This document shows positions 1-7,360 of a stretch of DNA of 13,869 bases, one piece after another. The notes beneath the pieces were generated by a model. The model saw only the letters and a list, made by a program, of their open reading frames with translations, was not told the origin of the DNA and did not search any database. Each line of letters begins with the position of its first letter. Within the stretch, counting starts at the first letter, position 1. Source of the DNA: Pseudomonadota bacterium. Lineage in GTDB: Bacteria; Pseudomonadota; Alphaproteobacteria; Sphingomonadales; Sphingomonadaceae. The stretch lies in NCBI GenBank assembly GCA_023424275.1, contig JAFAED010000150.1, positions 1-13,869 on the forward strand, given 5' to 3'. A program made the translations under genes and the position numbers.

Positions 1-2490
1 GCGGCGCGCACGGCGGAGGATGCGGCGCGCTATTATGAAAGCTATGCCAATGCGATCGCGCGCATCGGCAAGGCGGCGAAGCCGGGCGACCCGCACGCCA
101 ACCATGGCATTTCGATCAAGCTGTCGGCGCTCCACCCGCGCTATGAATATCTACAGCCGGCGCGCGTTCAGGGCGAACTGATCCCCCATGTCATCGAACT
201 CGCCAAGGCGGCGCGCGCAGTAAACATCCCGCTGATGATCGACGCCGAGGAAAGCGACCGGCTCGAACCGCATATGGACGTGTTCGCGGCGCTGATCGAC
301 GCCGGGATCGCCGACTGCTGGACCGGGCTCGGCATTGTGATCCAGGCGTATCAGAAGCGCGCGCCCGCGGTGATCGACTGGCTCGCCAACCGCGCGCGGA
401 CGCGCGGGGTCAAGCTGTCGATGCGGCTCGTCAAGGGCGCCTATTGGGATACCGAGATCAAGCGCGCGCAAACGATGGGGTTGGGCGATTTCCCGGTGTT
501 CACGGCAAAGCTCCACACCGACCTCAATTACATGCGTTGCGCGCAACTGCTGCGCGATTGCCAGGATTGCATCTATCCGGCGTTCGCGAGCCATAATGCG
601 ATGACGCTCGCCTTTGTGTCCGAACTGTTCGCGGGCGCCGATTACGAGCTGCAGCGGCTGCACGGGATGGGCGAGGGGGCGCATGATGCGCTCGTGGCTC
701 TCTTCCCGCCGCCGCGCCCGGTGCGCGTCTATGCGCCCGTCGGAACGCATCGCGACCTGCTCGCCTATCTCGTTCGCCGCCTGCTCGAAAATGGCGCGAA
801 CTCCAGCTTCGTGCATCAATTCTCCGACCCCGGCGTCACCGCCGAGCAGCTTGCAGTCGATCCGCGCAGCGTGGCGAGTGCCGCAACCTCGAACATTGCG
901 ACCGGTCTTGGCCTTTTCGATCCCGTCCGTCGCAATTCGCGCGGCTATGATCTTGGCGAGCCGGGTGTACCCGAAGCGCTGGTTTCGGCGATCGGCGCGG
1001 CGCGGCGGAGCGATCTGGTCGCAGCACCGATCGTCGGCGGCGTGGCGCGCAAGGGCAAGGCCGAACCCGTACGCAATCCCGCGACGGGCGCCGTCGTCGG
1101 GCAGGTGATCGAAGCCGATGCGGCCACCGTTGCCGACGCCGTCGCCGCGGCGCAGAAGGCGCAGGACGACTGGAGCCTCGCCGGCGGTGCCTTCCGCGCC
1201 GAACGGCTCGAACGCGCCGCCGACCTGCTCGAGGAGCATGATGCGCTGTTCCTCGGCCTCGCAATCGACGAGGCGGGCAAGACGCTCGTCGACGCGGTCG
1301 CCGAGGTCCGCGAGGCGGTCGATTTCCTCCGCTATTATGCGGCACAGGCGCGCGCCGATTTCAACTATCCCGTCGCGCTCCCGGGCCCGACGGGCGAACG
1401 CAACGAGTTGATGCTCGAGGGCAAGGGCGTGTTCGTGTGCATCAGCCCGTGGAATTTCCCGCTCGCAATCTTCTTGGGACAGGTGTCGGCGGCGCTTGCC
1501 GCAGGCAACAGCGTGCTCGCGAAACCCGCCGAGCAGACGCCGCTCATCGCGCACGCCGCGGTCGAGCTGCTGCTCGAAGCCGGCATCCCCGGCGACGTGC
1601 TGGCGTTCCTCCCCGGCCGCGGCGAGACCGTCGGCGCGGCGCTGACGAGCAACAACGACATCATCGGTGTCGCCTTCACCGGATCGACCGAGGTCGCGCG
1701 GATGATCAACCGCAGCCTCGCCGGCCGCGACGGCCCGATCGCGACGCTGATCGCCGAGACCGGCGGCGCCAACGCGATGATCGTCGATTCGACCGCGCTG
1801 CCCGAACAGGTCGCGCGCGACGCCGTCGCCAGTGCCTTCCAGTCGGCGGGCCAGCGCTGTTCGGCGCTGCGCCTGCTCTGCGTCCAGGAAGATGTCGCCG
1901 ACACGATGATCGAAATGGTCGCCGGCGCAATGGCCGAACTCAACGTCGGCGACCCGTCGATCCTCGCCACCGACGTCGGTCCGATCATCGACGACGAGGC
2001 GCAGGCGAACATCGCCGCCTATGTTGCCGAAGCGCGCGCCGCAGGCCGCCTGATCGCCGAAGCGGGCCGTGCGAACCTTCCCGCCGACGGCCATTTCGTC
2101 CCGCCCGTCGCAATCCGGCTCGATCATGTCACCGACCTGAAACGCGAGATTTTCGGCCCCGTTCTCCATATCGCGACATGGAAAGGCGGCGAGCTTGACC
2201 AGCTTATCGATGCAATCAATGCCTCGGGTTACGGGCTGACGCTCGGCGTTCACACGCGCATCGACGGCGTCGCCGCCCACATTGCTGCCCGCGCACAGGT
2301 CGGTAACGTCTATGTCAACCGCAACCAGATCGGCGCGATCGTCGGATCGCAGCCCTTCGGCGGGCGCGGCCTGTCGGGCACCGGTCCGAAAGCCGGCGGG
2401 CCGCATTATCTGCACCGCTTCGCCGAGGAAAAGTCGATCAGCACCGACATTACGGCTGCGGGCGGCAATGCCGCGCTGATGGCGAGCTGA
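1..2490 (+). CDS. putA: Bifunctional proline dehydrogenase / L-glutamate gamma-semialdehyde dehydrogenase PutA (5' end missing)
   Basis: This is the last 829 codons of PutA, open from the first base in frame 1. PutA oxidises proline to pyrroline-5-carboxylate with FAD, passing electrons to the quinone pool, and then oxidises the semialdehyde to glutamate with NAD+. The proline dehydrogenase barrel fills about codons 1-300, with GISIKLSALHPRYE near the start, RLVKGAYWD at 142-150 and YAPVGTHRDLLAYLVRRLLE from 244. The aldehyde dehydrogenase domain follows from about codon 350: SPWNFPLAI at 482, Lys508 in AKPAEQTP, FTGSTEVA near 560, Glu586 in AETGGAN and catalytic Cys620 in GQRCSAL. It ends soon after the dehydrogenase domain (ITAAGGNAALMAS), as in short type A PutAs of about 1000 residues, so it lacks the extra C-terminal domain of longer PutAs. 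Whether it carries the N-terminal DNA-binding repressor domain cannot be seen. No frameshift or missing key residue was found. Confidence 0.97.
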   Translation, partial: AARTAEDAARYYESYANAIARIGKAAKPGDPHANHGISIKLSALHPRYEYLQPARVQGELIPHVIELAKAARAVNIPLMIDAEESDRLEPHMDVFAALIDAGIADCWTGLGIVIQAYQKRAPAVIDWLANRARTRGVKLSMRLVKGAYWDTEIKRAQTMGLGDFPVFTAKLHTDLNYMRCAQLLRDCQDCIYPAFASHNAMTLAFVSELFAGADYELQRLHGMGEGAHDALVALFPPPRPVRVYAPVGTHRDLLAYLVRRLLENGANSSFVHQFSDPGVTAEQLAVDPRSVASAATSNIATGLGLFDPVRRNSRGYDLGEPGVPEALVSAIGAARRSDLVAAPIVGGVARKGKAEPVRNPATGAVVGQVIEADAATVADAVAAAQKAQDDWSLAGGAFRAERLERAADLLEEHDALFLGLAIDEAGKTLVDAVAEVREAVDFLRYYAAQARADFNYPVALPGPTGERNELMLEGKGVFVCISPWNFPLAIFLGQVSAALAAGNSVLAKPAEQTPLIAHAAVELLLEAGIPGDVLAFLPGRGETVGAALTSNNDIIGVAFTGSTEVARMINRSLAGRDGPIATLIAETGGANAMIVDSTALPEQVARDAVASAFQSAGQRCSALRLLCVQEDVADTMIEMVAGAMAELNVGDPSILATDVGPIIDDEAQANIAAYVAEARAAGRLIAEAGRANLPADGHFVPPVAIRLDHVTDLKREIFGPVLHIATWKGGELDQLIDAINASGYGLTLGVHTRIDGVAAHIAARAQVGNVYVNRNQIGAIVGSQPFGGRGLSGTGPKAGGPHYLHRFAEEKSISTDITAAGGNAALMAS

Positions 2491-2513
2491 CGGCGGCACG
2501 GTGAGAAGAGGAG

Positions 2514-2536
2514 GGCGCGGGTCTATGGCCCGCGCC
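2514..2536. terminator. GC-rich hairpin between convergent genes, possible bidirectional terminator
   Basis: A perfect 8-bp stem, GGCGCGGG (2514-2521) with CCCGCGCC (2529-2536), closes a 7-base loop 24 bases after the putA stop. It lies between putA and a convergently transcribed gene, where a transcription end is expected on both strands. Neither side has the T-run of a classical intrinsic terminator, so it could instead be a stabilising or Rho-assisted 3' end. The rest of the 2491-2701 spacer holds a second small stem, CGCGGC-GTTTT-GCCGCG around 2609-2625, and no gene that I can support. Confidence 0.45.
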
Positions 2537-2701
2537 GGCCAATCCGGCTTACCACGAGGCCCGATACAGAGTGGACGGCTGTCCCGGGCGATACGTCCGA
2601 AAGCGACTCGCGGCGTTTTGCCGCGGCGACCTTATGTTCTGGTACCCCCCGCAGCCCCGCCAGCATAGTTGCTGGCCGGCGATGTGCCAAGGATTTCCGT
2701 G

Positions 2702-3388
2702 TCAGTTGGCGCGTCCGTCCGTCGCTTTCAGCCGCTCGGCGACCCACCGCGTCCGTTGCAACAGCGTGGCGCCGCTGTTCGGCTTTGCGGGATCGTCATA
2801 GACATAGACGAACAGAATTTGTCCGGCGACGACCGTGCCGCAGCCGCCGACCGCGATCGGATAGGATCCGGCCGCGCTGCTGACTTCGAGTTCACCCCCC
2901 ATATAGACACAGACCGGGTCGGCGCCCCGCGGCCTGATTTCGCCCTTCAGGTCGACCTTCGTGCCCAGCGCAGAGGACAGATTCTCGCCAGCCTTGCCGA
3001 TCTCCGGCCGGGTCGCGTCGCCGTTCTGATAGGCAGGCAGCTTGAGTTCCTCGCTCATCAACGCGATGAACTCGGCACGCTTCATCGCCGGCGGTTGGGC
3101 GTGGGGCGACTTGATCAGATAATAGTCATATTTGATCCCGCCGGACTGGTTCTGCTGGTTGCAGGGGATCAGCATCGCGTGCGTCTTGTTGTCTGGATCG
3201 CCCTTGGCGAGCAGGTCGGCCGCCGCCTTGTCCATTCCGGTCGGCAAACAATAACCGTCGGGAATGACGCCCGCGACGGGCGCGTCCCCAAGACGGATCG
3301 ACAGCGGATCGGCCGCGTGGGCCGTGCTCGCAAACGAGCCCAGGCTGGCGGCGGCGATCGCCGCAATCGAAATATGCTTCATCTTCAT
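2702..3388 (-). CDS. Secreted protein of unknown function with four cysteines
   Basis: This is a 228-residue protein I do not recognise. The N-terminus MKMKHISIAAIAAASLGSFA followed by STAHA-AD is a clear Sec signal peptide, with cleavage expected after Ala25, so the mature protein of about 203 residues should be periplasmic or secreted. The mature part has no membrane segment and exactly four cysteines (Cys47, 76, 160 and 183), which could form two disulfides. The C-terminal half has a beta-rich stretch, YPIAVGGCGTVVAGQILFVYVYDD. The ATG at 3388 is preceded at 7 bases by GGGG (TGGGGAAATGAA), which supports this start; a second in-frame ATG lies two codons in and barely changes the signal peptide. 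The gene begins 21 bases after the TPR gene on the same strand and is probably cotranscribed with it. It is convergent with putA. No catalytic motif or cofactor site was seen, so no function is assigned. Confidence 0.85.
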   Translation of the reverse strand: MKMKHISIAAIAAASLGSFASTAHAADPLSIRLGDAPVAGVIPDGYCLPTGMDKAAADLLAKGDPDNKTHAMLIPCNQQNQSGGIKYDYYLIKSPHAQPPAMKRAEFIALMSEELKLPAYQNGDATRPEIGKAGENLSSALGTKVDLKGEIRPRGADPVCVYMGGELEVSSAAGSYPIAVGGCGTVVAGQILFVYVYDDPAKPNSGATLLQRTRWVAERLKATDGRAN

Positions 3389-3409
3389 TTCATTTCCCCA
3401 CTCGAATTG

Positions 3410-4360
3410 TCATGCTCCCGGCACACCCAATAGTTGCGCCTGCGCCTTCAATCGTCCCGCCGCGGCCGGGTTGGCGGCGATGCCGTCCTTCAGCGCCTGC
3501 GCCGCCTTCGCCGTTTCGCCCAGCGTCATCCGGCTGCGCATCAGCATGATCCAGCGGTCGACATCGGCGGGATTGGCTTTCAGCTTGGCTTCGAGCCCGC
3601 TCACCATGCCTTCGATCATCTGGTCCTGCTGGCCCTTGGGCAGCTGCGATGCCGCTTCCATGTCGGCGCGGCTCGGACCCGGAATCGCGCGCGCCGCGAC
3701 GGGCATTTCGTCCGCGGTCAGCGGCCGCGGCTGTGTGCTTGCGAGTCGCGCGGCCACATCGATCTTGTGGATTTTCCCGACCTGTTCGATCGTCCGGCGC
3801 AGATCCGCTTCCCAAGGTGCACCTTGCGGCGTGTCGGCAAGCAGCGCGAACCAGTCGTCGATCGCACCCTTGTGGTCGCCGCCGATGTCCTTCTTCACCG
3901 CAAGGAAATAGCGCGCGCGCGGATCCTTTGCGTCGAGCGCGATGGCCTTGTCGAACGCTTCCAGTGCTGCGGCGGGCATCGGGTCGCTGTCGCTGCCCAT
4001 CACCCGCGCCTCGCCAAGCGCCGACCATAGTCCCGCCGATTTCGGCGAAAGGGCGACCGCCTTTTCATAAGCGGCGGCGGCGCCCGCAAAATCGCTCAGG
4101 TCGAATTTGGCGGCGCCCAGAGCCGTCCAGGCATCGGCGCTGTCCGATTCGCGAGCCGCTCGCGCCTCCAGTTCGGCGAGCTGATCGGATGGTGCATCGG
4201 CGCTTTGCGTTGCCGCCGGGATGGTCGAGCGCACCGAATCGCGCCAGATCGCATAGCCGATCGCGGCGGCGAGCAGGACGAAGGCTGCGATCAGGATCGC
4301 CCGGTTGGTCCCTGTCATGCCGCGACCTGTCGCCTTTGCCATCTCGTTGCTCTCGCTCAT
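3410..4360 (-). CDS. Membrane-anchored TPR protein, CcmI/CycH-like (probable cytochrome c maturation factor)
   Basis: This is a 316-residue protein with a short basic cytoplasmic N-terminus, one membrane helix at about residues 20-39 (RAILIAAFVLLAAAIGYAIW) and a periplasmic alpha-helical part. TPR-type units follow from about residue 75: AWTALGAAKFDLSDFAGAAA, then AYEKAVALSPKSAGLWSALG, then ALEAFDKAIALDAKDPRARY, and the APWEADLRRTIEQV segment typical of the TPR region of CcmI/CycH. CcmI presents apocytochrome c to the CcmFH heme ligation complex in the periplasm. Unlike classical CcmI it has one membrane helix instead of two, and no other ccm gene lies next to it, so a generic TPR scaffold remains possible. 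I chose the ATG at 4360 because AGAGGGG sits 5 bases upstream; an in-frame GTG at 4384 would add eight residues without a comparable ribosome site. It leads a likely two-gene unit and is divergent from gdhA. Confidence 0.7.
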   Translation of the reverse strand: MSESNEMAKATGRGMTGTNRAILIAAFVLLAAAIGYAIWRDSVRSTIPAATQSADAPSDQLAELEARAARESDSADAWTALGAAKFDLSDFAGAAAAYEKAVALSPKSAGLWSALGEARVMGSDSDPMPAAALEAFDKAIALDAKDPRARYFLAVKKDIGGDHKGAIDDWFALLADTPQGAPWEADLRRTIEQVGKIHKIDVAARLASTQPRPLTADEMPVAARAIPGPSRADMEAASQLPKGQQDQMIEGMVSGLEAKLKANPADVDRWIMLMRSRMTLGETAKAAQALKDGIAANPAAAGRLKAQAQLLGVPGA

Positions 4361-4442
4361 TTTTGCCCCTCTTGTGCGCTGCACGAAAAAATGCCGCCTG
4401 TGCGCGCTGTCATATTGCCTTTGCTTCGCGATGGTGTAGCCT

Positions 4443-4472
4443 TTGGCATATAAGGTCGGTCAACGATAAAAT
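4443..4472 (+). promoter_or_regulatory. Candidate sigma-70-type promoter for gdhA
   Basis: TTGGCA (4443-4448) and TAAAAT (4467-4472) are separated by 18 bases, each one base off consensus, in the divergent intergenic region 4361-4517. Transcription would start near 4479, giving a leader of about 40 bases before gdhA. An overlapping TATAAG at 4449-4454 lacks a good -35 box. No operator palindrome stood out, and no convincing promoter was found for the opposite strand. Confidence 0.5.
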
Positions 4473-4517
4473 CGTCAGGGGTCGCACCGGCTTTCCCAGT
4501 CATCAGGGGAGGGGTGC

Positions 4518-5873
4518 ATGGCAGTATCGGATCACGTCGACTTTTCGACGTTCATGGAAGGCGTAAAACGGCGCAACCCGGGTCAGCCCGAGTTCGTGCA
4601 GGCGGTGCAGGAGGTGTCGGAAGACATCTTCGATTTCATCGCCGACAAGGAAGAATATCATGCGCAGCAGATCCTGCGGCGCATCGCCGAACCCGATCGG
4701 GTCGTGTCTTTCCGCGTCTGCTGGGAAGACGATAACGGCAATATCCGCGTCCAGCGCGGCTGGCGCGTCCAGAACAACAATGCCATCGGACCGTATAAGG
4801 GCGGCATCCGCTTTCACCCGAGCGTCACCGAAAGCGTTCTGAAGTTCCTCGCGTTCGAACAGACGTTCAAGAATGCGCTGACCGGGCTGCCGATGGGCGG
4901 CGGCAAGGGCGGGTCGAACTTCAATCCCAAGGGCAAGAGCGTGCGCGAGATCATGCGCTTTTGCCAGAGCTTCATGACCGAGCTCTATCGCCACATCGGC
5001 GCCGACATCGACGTGCCGGCGGGCGACATCGGCGTCGGCGGGCGCGAGATTGGCTTCATGTTCGGCCAGTATAAGCGCATCACCAACGAATTTACCGGCG
5101 TGCTCACCGGCAAGGGGCTCGAATGGGGCGGCTCGCTGATCCGCACCGAGGCGACGGGTTATGGCGCAGTCTATTTCCTCGCCAATATGCTCGCCGCGAA
5201 AGGGCAGGACCTGGTCGGGAAGACCGCGGTCATCTCGGGCTCGGGCAATGTCGCGACGCATGCGGCGGAAAAGATCGTGCAATTGGGCGGCAAGGTGCTG
5301 ACGCTGTCCGATTCGGGCGGTTTCATCCACGATCCCGACGGCATCACGCAGGAAAAGATCGACTGGGTGAAGGCGCACAAGACGCATCGTCGCGGCCGGA
5401 TCGAGGAATATTGCGACGAGTTCAAATCGGCGAGCTTCACCGCGGGCAAGACGCCGTGGGGCGTGAAGTGCGACGTCGCTTTGCCCTGCGCGACGCAGAA
5501 TGAACTGCTCGGCGACGATGCCAAGGCTCTCGTCGCCAACGGCTGCATCGCGGTCAGCGAGGGCGCCAACATGCCGACGAACCTCGAGGGCGTGCATGTC
5601 TTCAAGGATGCGAAGATCATGTTCGCACCGGGCAAGGCGGCGAATGCAGGCGGCGTCGCGGTGTCGGGGCTCGAAATGAGCCAGAACAGCGGTCGTCGAG
5701 CCTGGAACGAAGCCGAATTGCAGCAGATGCTGAAGGACATCATGGACGGCATCCACAAGAGCTGCCTGACCTATGGCGACCGCGGCGGCGGCTATATCGA
5801 TTATGTGAAGGGCGCAAATATCGCAGGCTTCAAGAAGGTGGCCGACGCGATGCTGGCATTCGGGGTGGTGTAA
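4518..5873 (+). CDS. gdhA: Glutamate dehydrogenase, hexameric, probably NADP-dependent
   Basis: This 451-residue protein has the normal length for small hexameric glutamate dehydrogenases, which interconvert 2-oxoglutarate plus ammonia and glutamate in the cytoplasm. The substrate domain has GPYKGGIRFHPS (Lys94), LPMGGGKGGS (catalytic-site Lys130) and DVPAGDIGVGGREIG (Asp170). The Rossmann domain has SGSGNVATHAAEKI at about 240-253 and then LSDSGGF, where Ser264 replaces the acidic residue usual in NAD-specific enzymes, favouring NADPH and an assimilatory role; cofactor choice from sequence is only an inference. The ATG at 4518 follows a strong ribosome site, AGGGGAGGGG at 4505-4514. A good promoter lies about 40 bases upstream. 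The cytochrome operon begins 49 bases after its stop, so read-through is possible, but the functions look unrelated. putA upstream also makes glutamate, a loose metabolic neighbour. Confidence 0.97.
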   Translation: MAVSDHVDFSTFMEGVKRRNPGQPEFVQAVQEVSEDIFDFIADKEEYHAQQILRRIAEPDRVVSFRVCWEDDNGNIRVQRGWRVQNNNAIGPYKGGIRFHPSVTESVLKFLAFEQTFKNALTGLPMGGGKGGSNFNPKGKSVREIMRFCQSFMTELYRHIGADIDVPAGDIGVGGREIGFMFGQYKRITNEFTGVLTGKGLEWGGSLIRTEATGYGAVYFLANMLAAKGQDLVGKTAVISGSGNVATHAAEKIVQLGGKVLTLSDSGGFIHDPDGITQEKIDWVKAHKTHRRGRIEEYCDEFKSASFTAGKTPWGVKCDVALPCATQNELLGDDAKALVANGCIAVSEGANMPTNLEGVHVFKDAKIMFAPGKAANAGGVAVSGLEMSQNSGRRAWNEAELQQMLKDIMDGIHKSCLTYGDRGGGYIDYVKGANIAGFKKVADAMLAFGVV

Positions 5874-5878
5874 ATCGG

Positions 5879-5905
5879 CCCAAGGCGTAAAAGCGCCGGG
5901 TTGGG
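5879..5905 (+). other. Imperfect hairpin between gdhA and the cytochrome operon
   Basis: CCCAAGGCG (5879-5887) can pair with CGCC (5894-5897) and TTGGG (5901-5905), with a six-base loop and a three-base GGG bulge. It starts 5 bases after the gdhA stop and ends 17 bases before the next start codon. It has no T-run. It could be a weak terminator or attenuator that partly separates gdhA from the downstream operon, or it could be chance structure in GC-rich DNA. Confidence 0.3.
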
Positions 5906-5922
5906 GAAAAGGGGTTCTGCGG

Positions 5923-7356
5923 ATGACGACGCACGCTGGAAAGGAGCGCGCCGGTCGGCCTTGGACGGCATTTGCCGCTCTGGGGGCGATGCTGCTGGCG
6001 CTCGCCATCGCGGCGTTCGTCTTCGCTCCTCCCGCCCGTTCGCAGGGCGACAGCGGCGCGCGTTACACCGGCGTCGCCTCGTGCGCGGGTTCGACCTGCC
6101 ACGGCCGGATGGAAGGCGACGGGGTCGTCGTCCGTCAGGACGAACTGATGAAATGGCAGGAGCCCTCGACCCCGGGCGGCGCGCACAGCCGCGCTTGGGC
6201 GGTGCTCAACAACAACCGCAGCCAGTTCATCGCCCGCAATCTCGGCATCGGCGATCCGTCGAAGGCGCAAATGTGCCTCGGCTGCCACAGCACCGCAGGC
6301 ACCGCGCGCGCGGTCCCGGCCGAGGACGGCGTCGGCTGCGAATCGTGCCATGGCCCGGCGGGCGGCTGGCTCGCGAGCCATTATGCGGGCGTCGGTACGA
6401 ACGCCGATCCCGACCGCGAAATGCGCGACAAGCATCTCGCCAACCTGTCGGCAGGGCTCAAAAAGCTCGAGGATCCGGTGGTACGCGCCGGGGTGTGCGT
6501 CGACTGCCATTTCGGCTCGGCCGCCGACGGCCAGTTCGTCACCCACCGCATCATGGCGGCGGGCCACCCACGCATTTCGTTCGAGCTCGACCTCTTCTCC
6601 TCGCTGCAGGCGCATCATCAGGAAGACGCCGACTATGGCTGGCGCAAGTTCGGCGCCGCGAACCGCCGCACCGACCATGTCCAGATGTGGGCTGTCGGGC
6701 AGGCGACTGCAATCGAGCGCAGCCTCGCGCTGTTTCAGACGCGGCGCGGGACCGAGGGCATGTTCCCCGAATTTTATTTCCTCGATTGCCACAGTTGCCA
6801 TCGCCGCATCTTCGATCAGGCCAAGCCGGTACGTACGGGGCTCGACAATCCCGGCCGCAACCTTCCCGAGGGCATGCCGGCCTATAATGACGAGAATCTG
6901 ATCATGCTCGCCGCCGCCGCGCGGCTTGCCGCGCCCGCGCTCGCCGACCAGCTCGCGGTCCGGACGGCGGCGTTCCACAAGGCGATGGCAACCGACCGCC
7001 AGAGCGCGGTCGCTGCGGCGGCCCAGCTGTCGCAGACGGTCGCCGCGCTCAAGAGCGCGTTCGCGTCGCGGAGCTTCTCGGGCGCCGACGCCTTTGCGAT
7101 GGTCGATGCCATCTCGGCGAAGGCGATCAGCGACCGCTACACCGATTATTCGGGGTCGCAGCAGGCGGTGATGGGGGTCGACACATTGCTCAACGCGATG
7201 GTGTCGTCGGGCCGCATCACGGTGGGCGCCGCGGCAGGGATCCGCAGCGACATCGACCGCGCCTATGCGTCGGTGAAGGACCCCAACGCGTACAAGCCTT
7301 CGGAATTCCAGGCATCGTTCGGCAGCGCGGTGCGCGCGATCGGGGCGCTGCGGTAA
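5923..7356 (+). CDS. Five-heme cytochrome c, cytochrome c554-like multiheme family
   Basis: This is a 477-residue exported multiheme cytochrome. A basic N-terminus and hydrophobic segment (about residues 14-34) end in PPARS-QG, giving a signal peptide probably cut near residue 40. Heme sites are CAGSTCH at 54-60, which has a four-residue gap (CX4CH), then standard CXXCH at 118-122 (CLGCH), 139-143 (CESCH), 192-196 (CVDCH) and 289-293 (CHSCH), five in total. The AAGHPRISFEL segment at 212-222 and the motif spacing resemble cytochrome c554-type proteins; its His may be a distal ligand. The C-terminal 180 residues are alpha-helical, Ala-rich and heme-free. It is probably a periplasmic electron carrier, or an oxidoreductase of unknown substrate. 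GGGGAAAAGGGG lies about 9 bases before the ATG. It is the first of four tightly packed genes that also encode a lipoprotein, a barrel and a giant cytochrome. Confidence 0.88.
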   Translation: MTTHAGKERAGRPWTAFAALGAMLLALAIAAFVFAPPARSQGDSGARYTGVASCAGSTCHGRMEGDGVVVRQDELMKWQEPSTPGGAHSRAWAVLNNNRSQFIARNLGIGDPSKAQMCLGCHSTAGTARAVPAEDGVGCESCHGPAGGWLASHYAGVGTNADPDREMRDKHLANLSAGLKKLEDPVVRAGVCVDCHFGSAADGQFVTHRIMAAGHPRISFELDLFSSLQAHHQEDADYGWRKFGAANRRTDHVQMWAVGQATAIERSLALFQTRRGTEGMFPEFYFLDCHSCHRRIFDQAKPVRTGLDNPGRNLPEGMPAYNDENLIMLAAAARLAAPALADQLAVRTAAFHKAMATDRQSAVAAAAQLSQTVAALKSAFASRSFSGADAFAMVDAISAKAISDRYTDYSGSQQAVMGVDTLLNAMVSSGRITVGAAAGIRSDIDRAYASVKDPNAYKPSEFQASFGSAVRAIGALR

Positions 7357-7360
7357 GATC

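Noticed and set aside
151..2499. 782-codon open frame on the minus strand opposite putA
   Set aside because: putA is certain on the plus strand. The antisense product has composition driven by GC-rich third positions (Arg, Asp and Gly rich) and no recognisable motif.
2571..2801. Small plus-strand frame across the convergent spacer, and another at 2669-3433
   Set aside because: Both run into the secreted-protein gene in antisense and have no good ribosome site or conserved motif.
4361..4384. Longer start (GTG at 4384, minus strand) for the CcmI-like gene
   Set aside because: The ATG at 4360 has AGAGGGG at 5 bases; the GTG has no comparable site.
4435..4463. Minus-strand promoter for the CcmI-like gene with TTGACC at 4463-4458
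   Set aside because: The hexamer 17 bases downstream (GCTACA) is a poor -10 box, so the pair is not convincing.
4503..6008. 501-codon minus-strand frame opposite gdhA
   Set aside because: It mirrors gdhA and the start of the cytochrome gene and has the Arg/His/Asp/Ala-rich composition of a shadow frame in high-GC DNA.
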